From Candidatus Liberibacter africanus PTSAPSY (GTDB lineage: Bacteria > Pseudomonadota > Alphaproteobacteria > Rhizobiales > Rhizobiaceae): a stretch of DNA of 64,000 nucleotides. Location: positions 642,001 to 706,000 of the forward strand of contig NZ_CP004021.1 of assembly GCF_001021085.1 (NCBI RefSeq). Reading direction: 5' to 3'. The translations under genes were made by a program, and so were the position numbers. Below are positions 28,262 to 37,600 of this stretch, one piece after another (the first letter of the stretch is position 1; the number at the start of each line of letters is the position of its first letter). The notes beneath the pieces were generated by a model. The model saw nothing but the letters and a program-made list of their open reading frames with translations, made no database searches and was not told the origin of the DNA.

Positions 28262-29072
28262 TTTTTGAACCTTTGGTACTTTCTAGTGTAGATTAGAAAT
28301 TTTTTAGTTCGAATGGCACTCAGATGATTTTTTTAGCATTATCTCCCAAGAGAGATATCCAAAAAATCATTTATGCCTTTTTGTTGTGGGGGAGGTTTAC
28401 AATATGATATTGTAAAAAAATTGTAACTTCCTTGCTTCATAATGGGCAATAGGGTTGTCAATGTTTTTTTACAGTATGATGTTGCTATATGTAAAACTTG
28501 TAAAGTATTTCTAGATGTACACGTGTTTTTGTTTTCTAAAACAAGTAGATGATTTGGTTTTTTATATGTGATAATGGGAAATATTATAAACATAAGCACC
28601 CTTTTTTCTATTCGATCCCTAAATTGTGAGCAAGAAAGGGAATGCTTTGTAAAGATTATTCTATAAAGAAATTGATTCAAATTTTTGATGTGATAGACCA
28701 TCCCATGGTGGGAAACCGTAATATATTCCAATAATTTTGTACAAAGGCATAGTTTTGATAACAATAGAGTTTTGCCTTGTATCAAATTTTTGTATATATG
28801 TGCAATTTTGTCCTTATTGGGATATTGCGTTATCAACATTTTGTGTCCAGTGTATGCTAAATTGTAACAAGGGATTGACGCTTGCGAAACATCTGTCTAA
28901 GAATACTGAACTGGTTTATGATCTGGAAGTATAAATTTGTATTCATTAACGTTAATTTATTATTAAGGTTAATATTGCGATTGCAAGGGTTTGTCTTGTT
29001 TTTTAGGGGAATGAGAGTATAGGTTATAAAAATCAAATCTTTTTTTTAAAAGAGGATGATTGTCAGATTAAT
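28262..29072. other. Long non-coding stretch upstream of the histidine kinase and tRNA-His
   Basis: About 810 bp with no convincing gene. The longest open frame (28339-28839, minus, 166 codons) has no ribosome-binding site, a Cys/Lys/Leu-rich composition like translated AT-rich spacer and no recognisable domain; I list it only as possible. Near the right end, 28946-28972, is a symmetric set of four TTAA half-sites. The region may be a remnant of lost genes or a regulatory space. Confidence 0.4.
28946..28972. promoter_or_regulatory. Four TTAA half-sites in symmetric arrangement (CtrA-box-like)
   Basis: The order is TTAA-N2-TTAA-N7-TTAA-N2-TTAA. The inner pair matches the alphaproteobacterial CtrA recognition pattern TTAA-N7-TTAA exactly, and the left pair forms the 12-base palindrome ATTAACGTTAAT. 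It lies 100 bp before tRNA-His. Such octamers occur by chance in AT-rich DNA; the symmetric doubling is what stands out. Confidence 0.35.
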
Positions 29073-29149
29073 GCGGTTGTAGCTCAGTTGGTTAGAGCGC
29101 AGGTTTGTGGCACCTGAGGTCGGTGGTTCGAATCCACTCAACCGTACCA
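29073..29149 (+). tRNA. tRNA-His (anticodon GTG)
   Basis: A 77-base cloverleaf with encoded CCA. The anticodon arm is CAGGT-TTGTGGC-ACCTG with anticodon GTG, and the T arm contains GGTTCGAATCC. The acceptor begins G1 and ends U72-A73: the template base before G1 is T, so the extra G-1 of most bacterial tRNA-His is not encoded. That combination (no G-1, G1:U72, A73) is known from a group of alphaproteobacteria with an atypical histidyl-tRNA synthetase. Confidence 0.97.
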
Positions 29150-29473
29150 GATTCATTCGTTGAATCGATAATATTTTTTACTTGTGATTAGTTAGTTTTG
29201 CACGTTACGATTACGTCTGTTGTGTGTAATTTTAATTCGCTTGAGTGATGGTAACCATATATACTGCATATTTTGTTGAATTGCTGTGGTTTGCAATATC
29301 TAGAAATATAAGATTATGGAAACCGCGTCAGGGATAGATTCCCAATAAATTAAGTATTCTTTTTCTGCGATGTATAAAGATTATTTAAATGTGTTTCATT
29401 GTTTGGTGCTATTCTCGGAGAAAGCAATCAATAGCTATAGGGTTTTACGGTTTAGTTTGATTCGATATAAATA
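29150..29473. other. Spacer between tRNA-His and ubiK
   Basis: About 320 bp of AT-rich sequence on the 3' side of both tRNA-His and the convergent ubiK gene. I see no gene, no clear terminator hairpin and no repeat in it. Confidence 0.5.
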
Positions 29474-29758
29474 TTAGTTTTCGTCTTTTTTGTTTACCAA
29501 CAATTCAAGTTTGACAAGTTGTTTTTCTATTTTTTTTAATCGCTTGTCAATTGATGTTATCTCCTTGCGAAGATGAGATGTTGCACTCTGAATGTTTTCG
29601 ATTTCTTCTGCGCGCACGACTCCCATTGAGTTTAAGGTTTTTTGAATTTTTACTTGAGTGAAAGTTTCTGCTTCTTTGGATATGTCCTTGATTGCATCGG
29701 ATGCACATTCAGCTAAACGAAAAGCTTGCTCGAAAATTTGGTTTGATTTAAATGACAT
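29474..29758 (-). CDS. ubiK: UbiK/BMFP-family accessory factor (YqiC-like)
   Basis: A 94-residue helical protein starting MSFKSNQIFEQAFRLAECAS, with a C-terminal coiled coil (about 45-90, RLKKIEKQLVKLELLV). The family (formerly BMFP) assists ubiquinone synthesis as a trimeric factor that binds the Ubi complex and membranes. The start ATG 29758 was chosen over one 21 codons upstream because AGGAC precedes it and the family begins here. It is divergent from lgt, as in other Rhizobiales. Confidence 0.8.
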   Translation of the reverse strand: MSFKSNQIFEQAFRLAECASDAIKDISKEAETFTQVKIQKTLNSMGVVRAEEIENIQSATSHLRKEITSIDKRLKKIEKQLVKLELLVNKKDEN

Positions 29759-29912
29759 GATATTGTCCTGTACGATAAATAAATAATCAAGAAAATCATA
29801 TAATATTATACTTCTCATCACAAGGTAGCAGTTTTATTATGTTAAAATGTGATTTTTCAGTTTAAAAATGTATTTTTGGGGATGATTTTTTAGAATAAGT
29901 AAAGAGTAATAA

Positions 29913-30758
29913 ATGGGAGAAAAATACATGCTCTGGTCAGCTTTAACATATCCGAATATTAATCCTATAGCAATGTCAATAGGCCCCTTTTCCATTCGTT
30001 GGTATGGATTAGCTTACTTAATAGGAATGTTATTTAGTATTTGGTATATAAGATATTTATTGGATAAGCCTTCGTTATGGACAGAGAAGCAAAATAGCGA
30101 GAATCTTGTTTATAAGAGCGGAGATTGCCAAGAGAGCTGTTTTTTTTGGTTGGCGATAAGTATGATTGTCGGCGGACGTATTATATATGTTGTTTTTTAT
30201 AACTGGCAGCTATTTTGGAATTCCCCATCACATATCTTTTATATTTGGGAAGGAGGAATGTCTTTCCATGGTGGATTAATAGGTATTTTTACATCACTTT
30301 TTGTATTATCTCGTATTTATCGGTTTTCTTTTTTGGGTTTCTTAGATCTTATAGCATCTTCTGCGCCAGTCGGAATATTTTTAGGGCGTATTGCTAATTT
30401 CATCAATGGTGAATTATGGGGAAGAGTTTCTGATGTTCCGTGGGCTATGATTTTCCCTCATGGGGGCGATTTGCCACGTCATCCGAGTCAGTTGTATGAA
30501 GCGATTGCTGAGGGATTGGTGATTTTCTTGATTATGCAGTTGATGGTTTATCGTGGTTCTTTCAAAAAGCCGGGAATGACAGCTGGTGCTTTTGCGATTT
30601 GCTATGCTGTTATGAGGTTTTTTATGGAATTTTTTCGCGAACCAGACTATCAAATAGGATATTTATTTGGTGGCTGGATGACAATGGGAATGGTCTTATC
30701 AATCTTGCCTCTCATTGGTGGGGCGGTTTTTTTGTTTCAATCTTTGCGAGCAAAATAG
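29913..30758 (+). CDS. lgt: Prolipoprotein diacylglyceryl transferase
   Basis: Transfers diacylglycerol from phosphatidylglycerol to the lipobox cysteine of prolipoproteins in the inner membrane, the first lipoprotein step. The 281 residues form about seven membrane helices. Conserved blocks are present: RWYGLAYLIG (29-38), MSFHGGLIG (with His119) and GRIANFINGELWGR (158-171), plus FREPD near the end, holding the essential arginines. An alternative ATG at 29928 has GGGAG before it and may be the true start. midA follows with its start just past the stop. Unlike Lnt at 10.1 kb, no key residue is missing. Confidence 0.96.
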   Translation: MGEKYMLWSALTYPNINPIAMSIGPFSIRWYGLAYLIGMLFSIWYIRYLLDKPSLWTEKQNSENLVYKSGDCQESCFFWLAISMIVGGRIIYVVFYNWQLFWNSPSHIFYIWEGGMSFHGGLIGIFTSLFVLSRIYRFSFLGFLDLIASSAPVGIFLGRIANFINGELWGRVSDVPWAMIFPHGGDLPRHPSQLYEAIAEGLVIFLIMQLMVYRGSFKKPGMTAGAFAICYAVMRFFMEFFREPDYQIGYLFGGWMTMGMVLSILPLIGGAVFLFQSLRAK

Positions 30759-30768
30759 AGAGATTCCT

Positions 30769-31872
30769 TTGGCAGATGGATTGATTAAAAAAATAGCTAA
30801 TCTCATTAAAAGAGATGGTCCAATGACTGTTGACCAATATTTTGCATTGTGTCTTTCGGACCATGAGTTTGGCTATTACAAAACATGTAGTAATCCTTTT
30901 GGTTCTTTGGGTGACTTTGTTACTTCTCCAGAAATAAGTCAGATTTTTGGGGAGATGTTAGCAATATTTCTGATTTGTGCTTGGGAGAAGCATGGATTTC
31001 CAAAGTGTGTCAGATTAATAGAGCTGGGGCCAGGTAAAGGCACAATGATGGTGGATATTCTGCGTGTTATTTGCAAATTAAGGCCTGATTTTTTTTCGGC
31101 TCTATCGGTTTATATGGTCGAAAATAGTGAAAACCTTACCTTGATTCAAAAGGAACAGCTTTCATCTTATAAAGATAAGATAAGTTGGTGTGTATGTCTT
31201 GCTGATGTTCCCCGAGGATTTACTTTTCTTGTGGCAAATGAATTTTTTGATAGTTTACCAATCAAACAATTTGTTATGACAGAAAATGGCATTCGTGAAC
31301 GTATGATTGATATAGATTGTCATGGTTCTCTTTTTTTTAGTGTAGGGAATGACTCAGCGGAGTTAGATTTTATTTCGTGTAGCGATTATTGTGTCGGGAC
31401 GATATTTGAAACTTCTCCATATCGAGACCATGAGATGTGGTCTATTTCTAATAGGTTGGCACGTGATGGCGGAACGGTGATAATTATAGATTATGGTCAT
31501 TTACATTCTGGTGCAGGTGATACATTGCAAGCGGTGCAGGAACATCGTTATGTTTCTCCGTTAATAAATTCAGGCAAATCGGATCTTAGTAGTCATGTTG
31601 ATTTTCAACGATTATCTTCTATTGCTGTTCTGCATAAGTTATATGTAAATGGGTTGATGACCCAGGGAAGATTTTTGGATGGACTTGGAATTTGGCAAAG
31701 AGCATTCTCTCTCATGAAGAGAGCAACGAGAAAAGATATGCTATTAGATTCGGTTAGACGTTTAGTGGGCACACCTTCCGATAAAAAAAGTATGGGAGAA
31801 TTATTTAAGATTTTAGCAGTGTCTCGTGGAGAAATAGAGTTATCGCCTTTTGTGAATCACAATTGTCTTTAA
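30769..31872 (+). CDS. MidA/NDUFAF7-type SAM-dependent methyltransferase
   Basis: Relative of mitochondrial NDUFAF7/MidA, which methylates an arginine of a complex I subunit during assembly. About 367 residues; the SAM-binding glycine motif IELGPGKGTMMVDIL and the VANEFFDSLPIKQF block are typical, as is the N-terminal GPMTVDQYFALCLSDHEFGYY. The start is uncertain: TTG 30769, 10 bp after lgt and preceded by AGAGAG, fits the family N-terminus better than the far upstream in-frame GTG inside lgt. Forms a pair with lgt as in rhizobia, where pgeF (laccase-domain) follows; it is missing here. Confidence 0.88.
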   Translation: MADGLIKKIANLIKRDGPMTVDQYFALCLSDHEFGYYKTCSNPFGSLGDFVTSPEISQIFGEMLAIFLICAWEKHGFPKCVRLIELGPGKGTMMVDILRVICKLRPDFFSALSVYMVENSENLTLIQKEQLSSYKDKISWCVCLADVPRGFTFLVANEFFDSLPIKQFVMTENGIRERMIDIDCHGSLFFSVGNDSAELDFISCSDYCVGTIFETSPYRDHEMWSISNRLARDGGTVIIIDYGHLHSGAGDTLQAVQEHRYVSPLINSGKSDLSSHVDFQRLSSIAVLHKLYVNGLMTQGRFLDGLGIWQRAFSLMKRATRKDMLLDSVRRLVGTPSDKKSMGELFKILAVSRGEIELSPFVNHNCL

Positions 31873-32136
31873 GAATTTTTATTAGCACGTAATTTGGTTT
31901 TTTAAAGAATCAATCAAGCATTGTTGTTTTTAAATGAGCTAGATGTTTTTATATGTTGTGCATTTTTAATTTTTTTTGCAGAAATCAGGATTTTTTCCAC
32001 TATTAGGTCGATTTATATACTATTTCCTTGATTGGACGAGAAATATGTATATGACTGTTGGTAGAGGCTTGATCAATTATGTAATGAAAATTGATTGTAA
32101 GAGGTCGTTTCACGATTTAAATAGGGTGTATCCCGT

Positions 32137-33069
32137 ATGAAAATTTTTTCAGGAAATTCTAATAGGAATCTTACGCAGGAAATTTGTGATTATTTAGATA
32201 TTTCTCCGGGGCAAGCTTCTGTTACGTACTTTTCTGATAGGGAAGTGTTCGTTGAAATTAAAGAAAATGTGCGAGGAGAAGATGTTTTCATAGTTCAATC
32301 TACTTCTTGTCCTGCTAATGATCATTTAATGGAATTGCTTATTATGATCGATGCGATACGTCGATCTTCAGCAAAGCGTATTACAGCAGTAATTCCTTAT
32401 TTTGGATACTGTCGTCAAGATCGCAAGCCAAGTCCTCGGACGCCTATATCTGCTAAATTAGTAGCTAATTTGATTACAAAAGCTGGCGTTGATCGTGTTA
32501 TGACGTTGGATTTGCATGCAGGACAAGTCCAAGGATTCTTTGATATTCCAGCTGATAATCTATATGCATTGCCAATTTTAAACCGTGATATTCAAAAATG
32601 TAATGATATCTCAAATCTTATGGTTGTTTCTCCTGATGTTGGAGGGGTGGTGAGGGCTCGTTTGCTTGCTAAAAGATTGGGATGTTTATTGGCTATTGTT
32701 GATAAAAGAAGGGATCATCCAGGACAGATTGAAGTTATGAATATTATAGGAAAGGTAAAAGGAAAAGATTGTATTCTAATTGATGATATCGTTGATACTG
32801 GAGGAACGCTTTGTGGTGCTGCTGATGCTTTATATGCTCAGGGAACTTCAAGTGTGACAGCTTATATTACGCATGGTGTATTGTCGGGTTCTTCTATTAA
32901 GCGGATAGAAGCATCAAAAATGAAAGAGTTGGTGATTACCAATTCCATACAGCCTACAGCTTTGGTCGAATCTTCTTCTAAAATACGTATTCTGAGTATT
33001 GCTAATTTACTTGGAGAGGCTATCAGCCGAACTTTCGAAGAGCGGTCTGTCTCTAGTTTGTTTGATTAA
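32137..33069 (+). CDS. prs: Ribose-phosphate pyrophosphokinase
   Basis: Makes PRPP from ribose 5-phosphate and ATP for nucleotide, histidine and NAD synthesis. The 310 residues show the ATP-side [10 protein letters not shown], the metal/PRPP segment [14 protein letters not shown] and the PRPP-binding loop [13 protein letters not shown]. Standard length and complete. Start ATG 32137. Gap of about 260 bp on the 5' side, where rhizobia carry further genes. Confidence 0.97.
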   Translation: MKIFSGNSNRNLTQEICDYLDISPGQASVTYFSDREVFVEIKENVRGEDVFIVQSTSCPANDHLMELLIMIDAIRRSSAKRITAVIPYFGYCRQDRKPSPRTPISAKLVANLITKAGVDRVMTLDLHAGQVQGFFDIPADNLYALPILNRDIQKCNDISNLMVVSPDVGGVVRARLLAKRLGCLLAIVDKRRDHPGQIEVMNIIGKVKGKDCILIDDIVDTGGTLCGAADALYAQGTSSVTAYITHGVLSGSSIKRIEASKMKELVITNSIQPTALVESSSKIRILSIANLLGEAISRTFEERSVSSLFD

Positions 33070-33118
33070 ATATTTGGGATCACGGAAGAATTGGATGTTG
33101 TTTTCATAGATAATAGTT

Positions 33119-33310
33119 CTAAAAATCTACAGATATTCCGTTTTTTTCCCAATCGCCAAATCGAGTAGGATCTAGTCTATTTCCTCCTCCTATTTCTATT
33201 GGAAGTTTTGCATTTTGGTTTGTGGTAGATCTGCGCTGTTTGGCTTCTTCTAGAGCACGTTTCGCAATAGAAGAAAGAGGTTTAGTAGGTGTTGTTTTTG
33301 TAGAATTCAT
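33119..33310 (-). CDS. DUF1674 protein (SDHAF4-like succinate dehydrogenase assembly factor)
   Basis: A 63-residue protein whose C-terminus, EIGGGNRLDPTRFGDWEKNG then ISVDF, is the conserved DUF1674 signature shared with mitochondrial SDHAF4, which protects flavinated SdhA before assembly of complex II. The ATG at 33310 matches the usual short N-terminus; an in-frame ATG at 33364 would add 18 residues but has no ribosome-binding site. Divergent from rsmB, the same arrangement as in rhizobia. Confidence 0.85.
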   Translation of the reverse strand: MNSTKTTPTKPLSSIAKRALEEAKQRRSTTNQNAKLPIEIGGGNRLDPTRFGDWEKNGISVDF

Positions 33311-33560
33311 AGAAACGTTCTTTCGATGTGCGGTCTGTGAGGTATCAACTGCATTGTATAACATCTATAATTTAATTATATACGTCGTACGATCAATCAT
33401 ATACCATAATATAAAGGTAATAGATATGTTTTTTTGATCATGTTATAGATTGATAGGTATATCAGTTATGTTTATTTATATTAGCTGTTTGTTCTTTGCG
33501 TATTGGGGAAATGTTGTTTTTGATACAATGAAAACTTGAGAAAAACGTGGTATTTATGGG

Positions 33561-34898
33561 TTGCTTGTATTGTTGAAATCTGGAATGAATGCACGATTGG
33601 TGTCGTCTCATTTATTGTCTTGTGTGATGAATAGGCGTATTTCTTTGGATTATCTATTAGATTTAGCGCATGGAGATAATTCGTTTCGTCGTCTTTCACA
33701 TAGAGATCAGATGTTAGTACGCTCTATTGTAATGACAACATTGCGTTTTTTGCCTCGTATTGATGCTGTTATTGACTTTGTTGTTTCATCTTCTTTGCCA
33801 AAGAAAAAAAAATCTTTAAAGCAATTATTGCGTCTTTCGATTGCTCAAATTCTTTATTTGGATGTTGCGGATTATGCTGTTGTCGATTTGGCGGTAGAGC
33901 AAGCTAAGTGTGATAAAGAAAATCGTTATTTTGCGAAGCTAGTCAATTTCATCTTGCGGCGAATATCTAGGGAAAAAATAGAGTTATTAGAACATGTTTC
34001 AGGGATATCCTGCATTCCGCTATGGTTTAAAGAGCGTTTAGAAAATTTCTATGGAAAGGAAAAAACTCTGGACATTTCTGAATCGTATATTTCTCCTTCT
34101 TACATTGATTTAAGGGTAAAATGCGATATTGAAGAATGGGTTCATAAGCTCAATGCTGTTATGTTGCCCACTGGAGGAATACGTCTCAAGGAGTTTAAGG
34201 GATCTGTTTCATCCCTTCCTGGATTTGCGGAAGGTGTTTGGTGGGTACAGGATGCTTCGTCTTCAATTCCTGTTCAATTATTTGGAGAAATAAATAACCT
34301 CTCTGTTCTTGATTTATGCGCTGCTCCTGGAGGAAAAACAGCACAGCTTATTATATCTGGAGCAAAAGTAACTGCTCTTGATATTTCAAAAAAGCGATTA
34401 GAAAAGTTACGAAATAATCTTGATAGATTGTGTTTATGTGCCGACATCATTGAAGCCGATGCTTTCGATTATTATCCTCAAAAATTATTTGATGCTGTCC
34501 TCGTAGATGCTCCTTGTTCGTCTACGGGTACAATAAGACGTAATCCAGACGTATTGTGGACAAGAGATACCAGTGATATAGTAAGGTTAGCACTTTTACA
34601 GGAAAGGCTTCTTTTACGTGGGATAACTTTTGTTAAACCTGGTGAAATGGTTGTTTTTTCTAATTGTTCTTTAGATAAACAAGATAGTGAAGAAGTTATT
34701 CAAAAAGTTCTTCAATCTTCTCCGATTCCGATTGAACTTGTCCCTTTAAAAACTGATTATTTGGAAAATATAAATCTAGGAACAGCGATTTCTGCTGAAG
34801 GATGGATTCGTATCACCCCAGATATGTTGGGGGACATTGATGGTGCGCCGTCAGGAATAAATGGTTTTTTTGCAGTGGCGTTACGACGGTTAACATAA
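33561..34898 (+). CDS. rsmB: 16S rRNA (cytosine-967 C5)-methyltransferase RsmB
   Basis: Methylates C967 of 16S rRNA. The 445 residues have an N-terminal NusB-like RNA-binding domain (about 8-140) and a C-terminal Rossmann methyltransferase domain with LDLCAAPGGKTAQL (SAM), VDAPCSSTGTIRRNPDV (Cys of motif IV) and VFSNCSLDKQDSEEV (catalytic Cys of motif VI). The start is uncertain: TTG 33561 is taken; ATG 33585 is an alternative. In rhizobia a heparinase-family gene lies between rsmB and purH; here there are only about 160 bp. Confidence 0.93.
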   Translation: MLVLLKSGMNARLVSSHLLSCVMNRRISLDYLLDLAHGDNSFRRLSHRDQMLVRSIVMTTLRFLPRIDAVIDFVVSSSLPKKKKSLKQLLRLSIAQILYLDVADYAVVDLAVEQAKCDKENRYFAKLVNFILRRISREKIELLEHVSGISCIPLWFKERLENFYGKEKTLDISESYISPSYIDLRVKCDIEEWVHKLNAVMLPTGGIRLKEFKGSVSSLPGFAEGVWWVQDASSSIPVQLFGEINNLSVLDLCAAPGGKTAQLIISGAKVTALDISKKRLEKLRNNLDRLCLCADIIEADAFDYYPQKLFDAVLVDAPCSSTGTIRRNPDVLWTRDTSDIVRLALLQERLLLRGITFVKPGEMVVFSNCSLDKQDSEEVIQKVLQSSPIPIELVPLKTDYLENINLGTAISAEGWIRITPDMLGDIDGAPSGINGFFAVALRRLT

Positions 34899-35057
34899 CC
34901 AGTCAAAGAATTATATTGGTTTCTTGCTGATTATTGTGAAATAGTGGTTTATATATATAATAAGAAAAAATATTTCCCCAGAAATTGATATTGTATTGAT
35001 GAATATACGAATTAATTGATGGTTTTTTTAAAATTTTTATATCAAATAGGGGATGAG

Positions 35058-36668
35058 ATGGATTGTTCTCATAGAAAAGATAGTTGTCCTGATGAAGTTT
35101 CGGTCAAAACTGCGTTAATATCTGTCCACAATAAAACGGGGATTGTTGAATTTGCTAGGAGGTTGCTTTCATGGGGAATTCGAATCATATCAACAGGTGG
35201 CACTTGTCAATTGTTAGAAGAGGCTAATATTCCTGTTGTTAATGTTGCTGATGTTACCAAATTTCCTGAAATAATGGGTGGTCGGGTCAAGACTCTGCAT
35301 CCCAAAATATATGGGGGTATTTTAGGAGTTCGTGATAATCCACAGCATATGATGGATATGCGGGATCATGGGATGGGGGCGATTGATCTCGTGGTAGCTA
35401 ATTTATACCCGTTTGAAGAATCTTGTTATAAAAAAGACGATTACTGTGCTATAGTAGAAAATATTGATATTGGTGGTCCGTCTATGATCAGAGCTGCGGC
35501 TAAGAATCATGACTATGTTACCGTTTTGACGAATCCAAGGGACTATTCGTTATTTCTTGATGAAATGGATTCAAATAATGGTAAGGTATTGCGTGGCTTT
35601 CGAAAGAAAATGGCGCAACAAGCTTTTTCGAGGACTGCTTCGTATGATACTGCAATTTGTCAATGGTTATCAAATTCAGATGATGAAGTATTCCCTGATT
35701 ATCTCAATATAACAGCTGTTAAAAAGCAGGAGATGCGTTATGGAGAAAACCCGCATCAGAAAGCAGCTCTATACTCTACTGGTGAGCAAACATGTGGAAT
35801 AGTTGGTGCGCAATTAGTGCAAGGAAAGCAACTTTCGTATAATAATATCAATGACCTTGATGCTGCATTTGAACTTGTGTCAGAATTTAATTCACAAGAT
35901 TGCGCCGCTTGCGTGATAGTAAAGCATATGAATCCATGTGGCGTAGCAATTTCTGATACGCTTGTTGAAGCGTATCGTCAAGCATTAGCATGTGATACAA
36001 CTTCTGCATACGGAGGCATTGTTGCATTTAATCGGGAAGTAGATCAAGAAGTGGCACGAGAAGTAATAAAAATTTTTACTGAGGCTATTATTGCTCCAAA
36101 AATTTCTCAGGAAGCTGGCGTTGTTATTTCTGAAAAACCGAAAATGCGATTTTTAAAGACGTCTGGCTTGCTTGATCCTTATAGTGGAAGTGTCGTATTA
36201 AGGAAGGTTGCCGGCGGTCTTCTTTTGCAAACACGTGATAATATGATGGGTGATCAGGAATTACATGTAGTCACTAAAAGAAGTCCAACTGATCAGGAAT
36301 TAAGTGACATGAAATTTGCTTTTAAGGTAGTAAAACATGTCAAATCCAATGCCGTTGTTTACGCTAAAGAGGGACGTACTGTTGGGATTGGTTCTGGGCA
36401 AACTAGTAGAGTCGATGCAACCCGTTTCGCGGCAATAAAAGCTCATAATCTTTCCACTCAAATAGGTGTTCAATCTGTGACGAGAGGTTCGGTTATTGCT
36501 TCAGAAGCATTTTATCCTTTCCCCGATGGTGTGCTGGAAGCAGTTAAAGCAGGCGTAACTGCGATTATACAACCTGGGGGATCTATGCGAGATTCGGAGG
36601 TTGTTGCAGCCGCAGATCAACATGATATAGCAATGGTCTTTACAGGTGTAAGACACTTTCGCCATTAG
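35058..36668 (+). CDS. purH: Bifunctional AICAR transformylase/IMP cyclohydrolase
   Basis: Performs the last two steps of IMP synthesis. About 536 residues: an N-terminal MGS-like cyclohydrolase domain (about 15-215, including GRVKTLHPKIYGG) and a C-terminal formyltransferase domain with MRYGENPHQKAALY and VKHMNPCGVA (active-site Lys/His). Start ATG 35058 has AGGGG five bases before it and gives the usual length; an upstream TTG-ATG at 35016/35019 would add about 14 hydrophobic residues. The C-terminus FTGVRHFRH is the normal family end. Confidence 0.96.
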   Translation: MDCSHRKDSCPDEVSVKTALISVHNKTGIVEFARRLLSWGIRIISTGGTCQLLEEANIPVVNVADVTKFPEIMGGRVKTLHPKIYGGILGVRDNPQHMMDMRDHGMGAIDLVVANLYPFEESCYKKDDYCAIVENIDIGGPSMIRAAAKNHDYVTVLTNPRDYSLFLDEMDSNNGKVLRGFRKKMAQQAFSRTASYDTAICQWLSNSDDEVFPDYLNITAVKKQEMRYGENPHQKAALYSTGEQTCGIVGAQLVQGKQLSYNNINDLDAAFELVSEFNSQDCAACVIVKHMNPCGVAISDTLVEAYRQALACDTTSAYGGIVAFNREVDQEVAREVIKIFTEAIIAPKISQEAGVVISEKPKMRFLKTSGLLDPYSGSVVLRKVAGGLLLQTRDNMMGDQELHVVTKRSPTDQELSDMKFAFKVVKHVKSNAVVYAKEGRTVGIGSGQTSRVDATRFAAIKAHNLSTQIGVQSVTRGSVIASEAFYPFPDGVLEAVKAGVTAIIQPGGSMRDSEVVAAADQHDIAMVFTGVRHFRH

Positions 36669-36700
36669 TATTTTTTTATGAGGAAATAAATTCTAATTAG

Positions 36701-37324
36701 TTATTTCGGATTGCAGATAAATTCGTTGCTTTTAGGATCTAGAATCCACAATTCTCCTGAGATAATGTTAAACCAAGCTCCGTGGATTTTAAGTATATTT
36801 TCTTGTTCTAATTTTTTAACAAAAGGGAATTGTCGTATATTTTTTAAGGAATTGCGGATTGAGAGTTGTTCTAGAGCAGTTTGTTTTTCGATAGGATTAT
36901 TTGCTACTATTTCTTTAATAAGAGGGCGTACGATGCCTATCCATTTTTCGATAAAGTCTCCATTAGATAAAGGGGGGTCGTTTGGATTTAAGGCAGCTTG
37001 TATTCCCCCGCAACGGCCATGTCCCATGATTACTATATGTTCTACGTTAAGTCCTTGAACCGCAAACTCAATTGCAGCAGAAGTTGCGTGATGGTGTCCA
37101 TCTGGTTCATAAGGTGGCACAACATTTGCAACGTTGCGTACTACGAACAGTTCTCCTGGCTTAGCGTTGAATATTGTTTCAGGTGCAACACGTGAATCAC
37201 AACAGGAGATAATCATTATTTTAGGTTTTTGTTGGTTTGCAAGTTTTTGAAACAATTCTTTATCGTACTGATTTTCAATGAATTCACGATGACGTTTAAT
37301 TAGGATATTTGGAAATTCACTCAT
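36701..37324 (-). CDS. Beta-class carbonic anhydrase
   Basis: Interconverts CO2 and bicarbonate, the latter needed by carbamoyl-phosphate synthase, acetyl-CoA carboxylase and purine synthesis. The 207 residues have the zinc ligands Cys41 and Asp43 with Arg45 (CxDxR in SCCDSRV) and His102/Cys105 in MGHGRCGG. Convergent with purH with about 30 bp between stops. Complete and typical in length. Confidence 0.95.
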   Translation of the reverse strand: MSEFPNILIKRHREFIENQYDKELFQKLANQQKPKIMIISCCDSRVAPETIFNAKPGELFVVRNVANVVPPYEPDGHHHATSAAIEFAVQGLNVEHIVIMGHGRCGGIQAALNPNDPPLSNGDFIEKWIGIVRPLIKEIVANNPIEKQTALEQLSIRNSLKNIRQFPFVKKLEQENILKIHGAWFNIISGELWILDPKSNEFICNPK

Positions 37325-37600
37325 ATGGTATATCCTTTTTTTTATTTTACTAAAAAATCAAGCGAGATATTGTATATTGATAAAGACAACGATTATCTTA
37401 TTAAATAGTATATTGCCATAAAATAAAATGATTAAAAATTGAGAGTGAATTAAGTTTTGATCAATATGATTAAAATGATTCGTTTGAATTAAAGAATATT
37501 GTATATACTTATTAAGATTATATAGCTTGAAAAATCTTCATAATATTAATTGTGGATGTGTTTCTTGATTATAGGAAATGATGGTTAAAGGATAATTGCA

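Noticed and set aside
28339..28839. Minus-strand open frame of 166 codons upstream of the histidine kinase
   Set aside because: No ribosome-binding site, no domain, composition like translated AT-rich spacer (many Cys, Lys, Leu, Ile). Kept only as part of the gene-free stretch.
28262..29072. Chromosomal replication origin
   Set aside because: Only the TTAA cluster and one imperfect DnaA-box-like word are seen; no DnaA-box array and no dnaA, hemE or parAB nearby.
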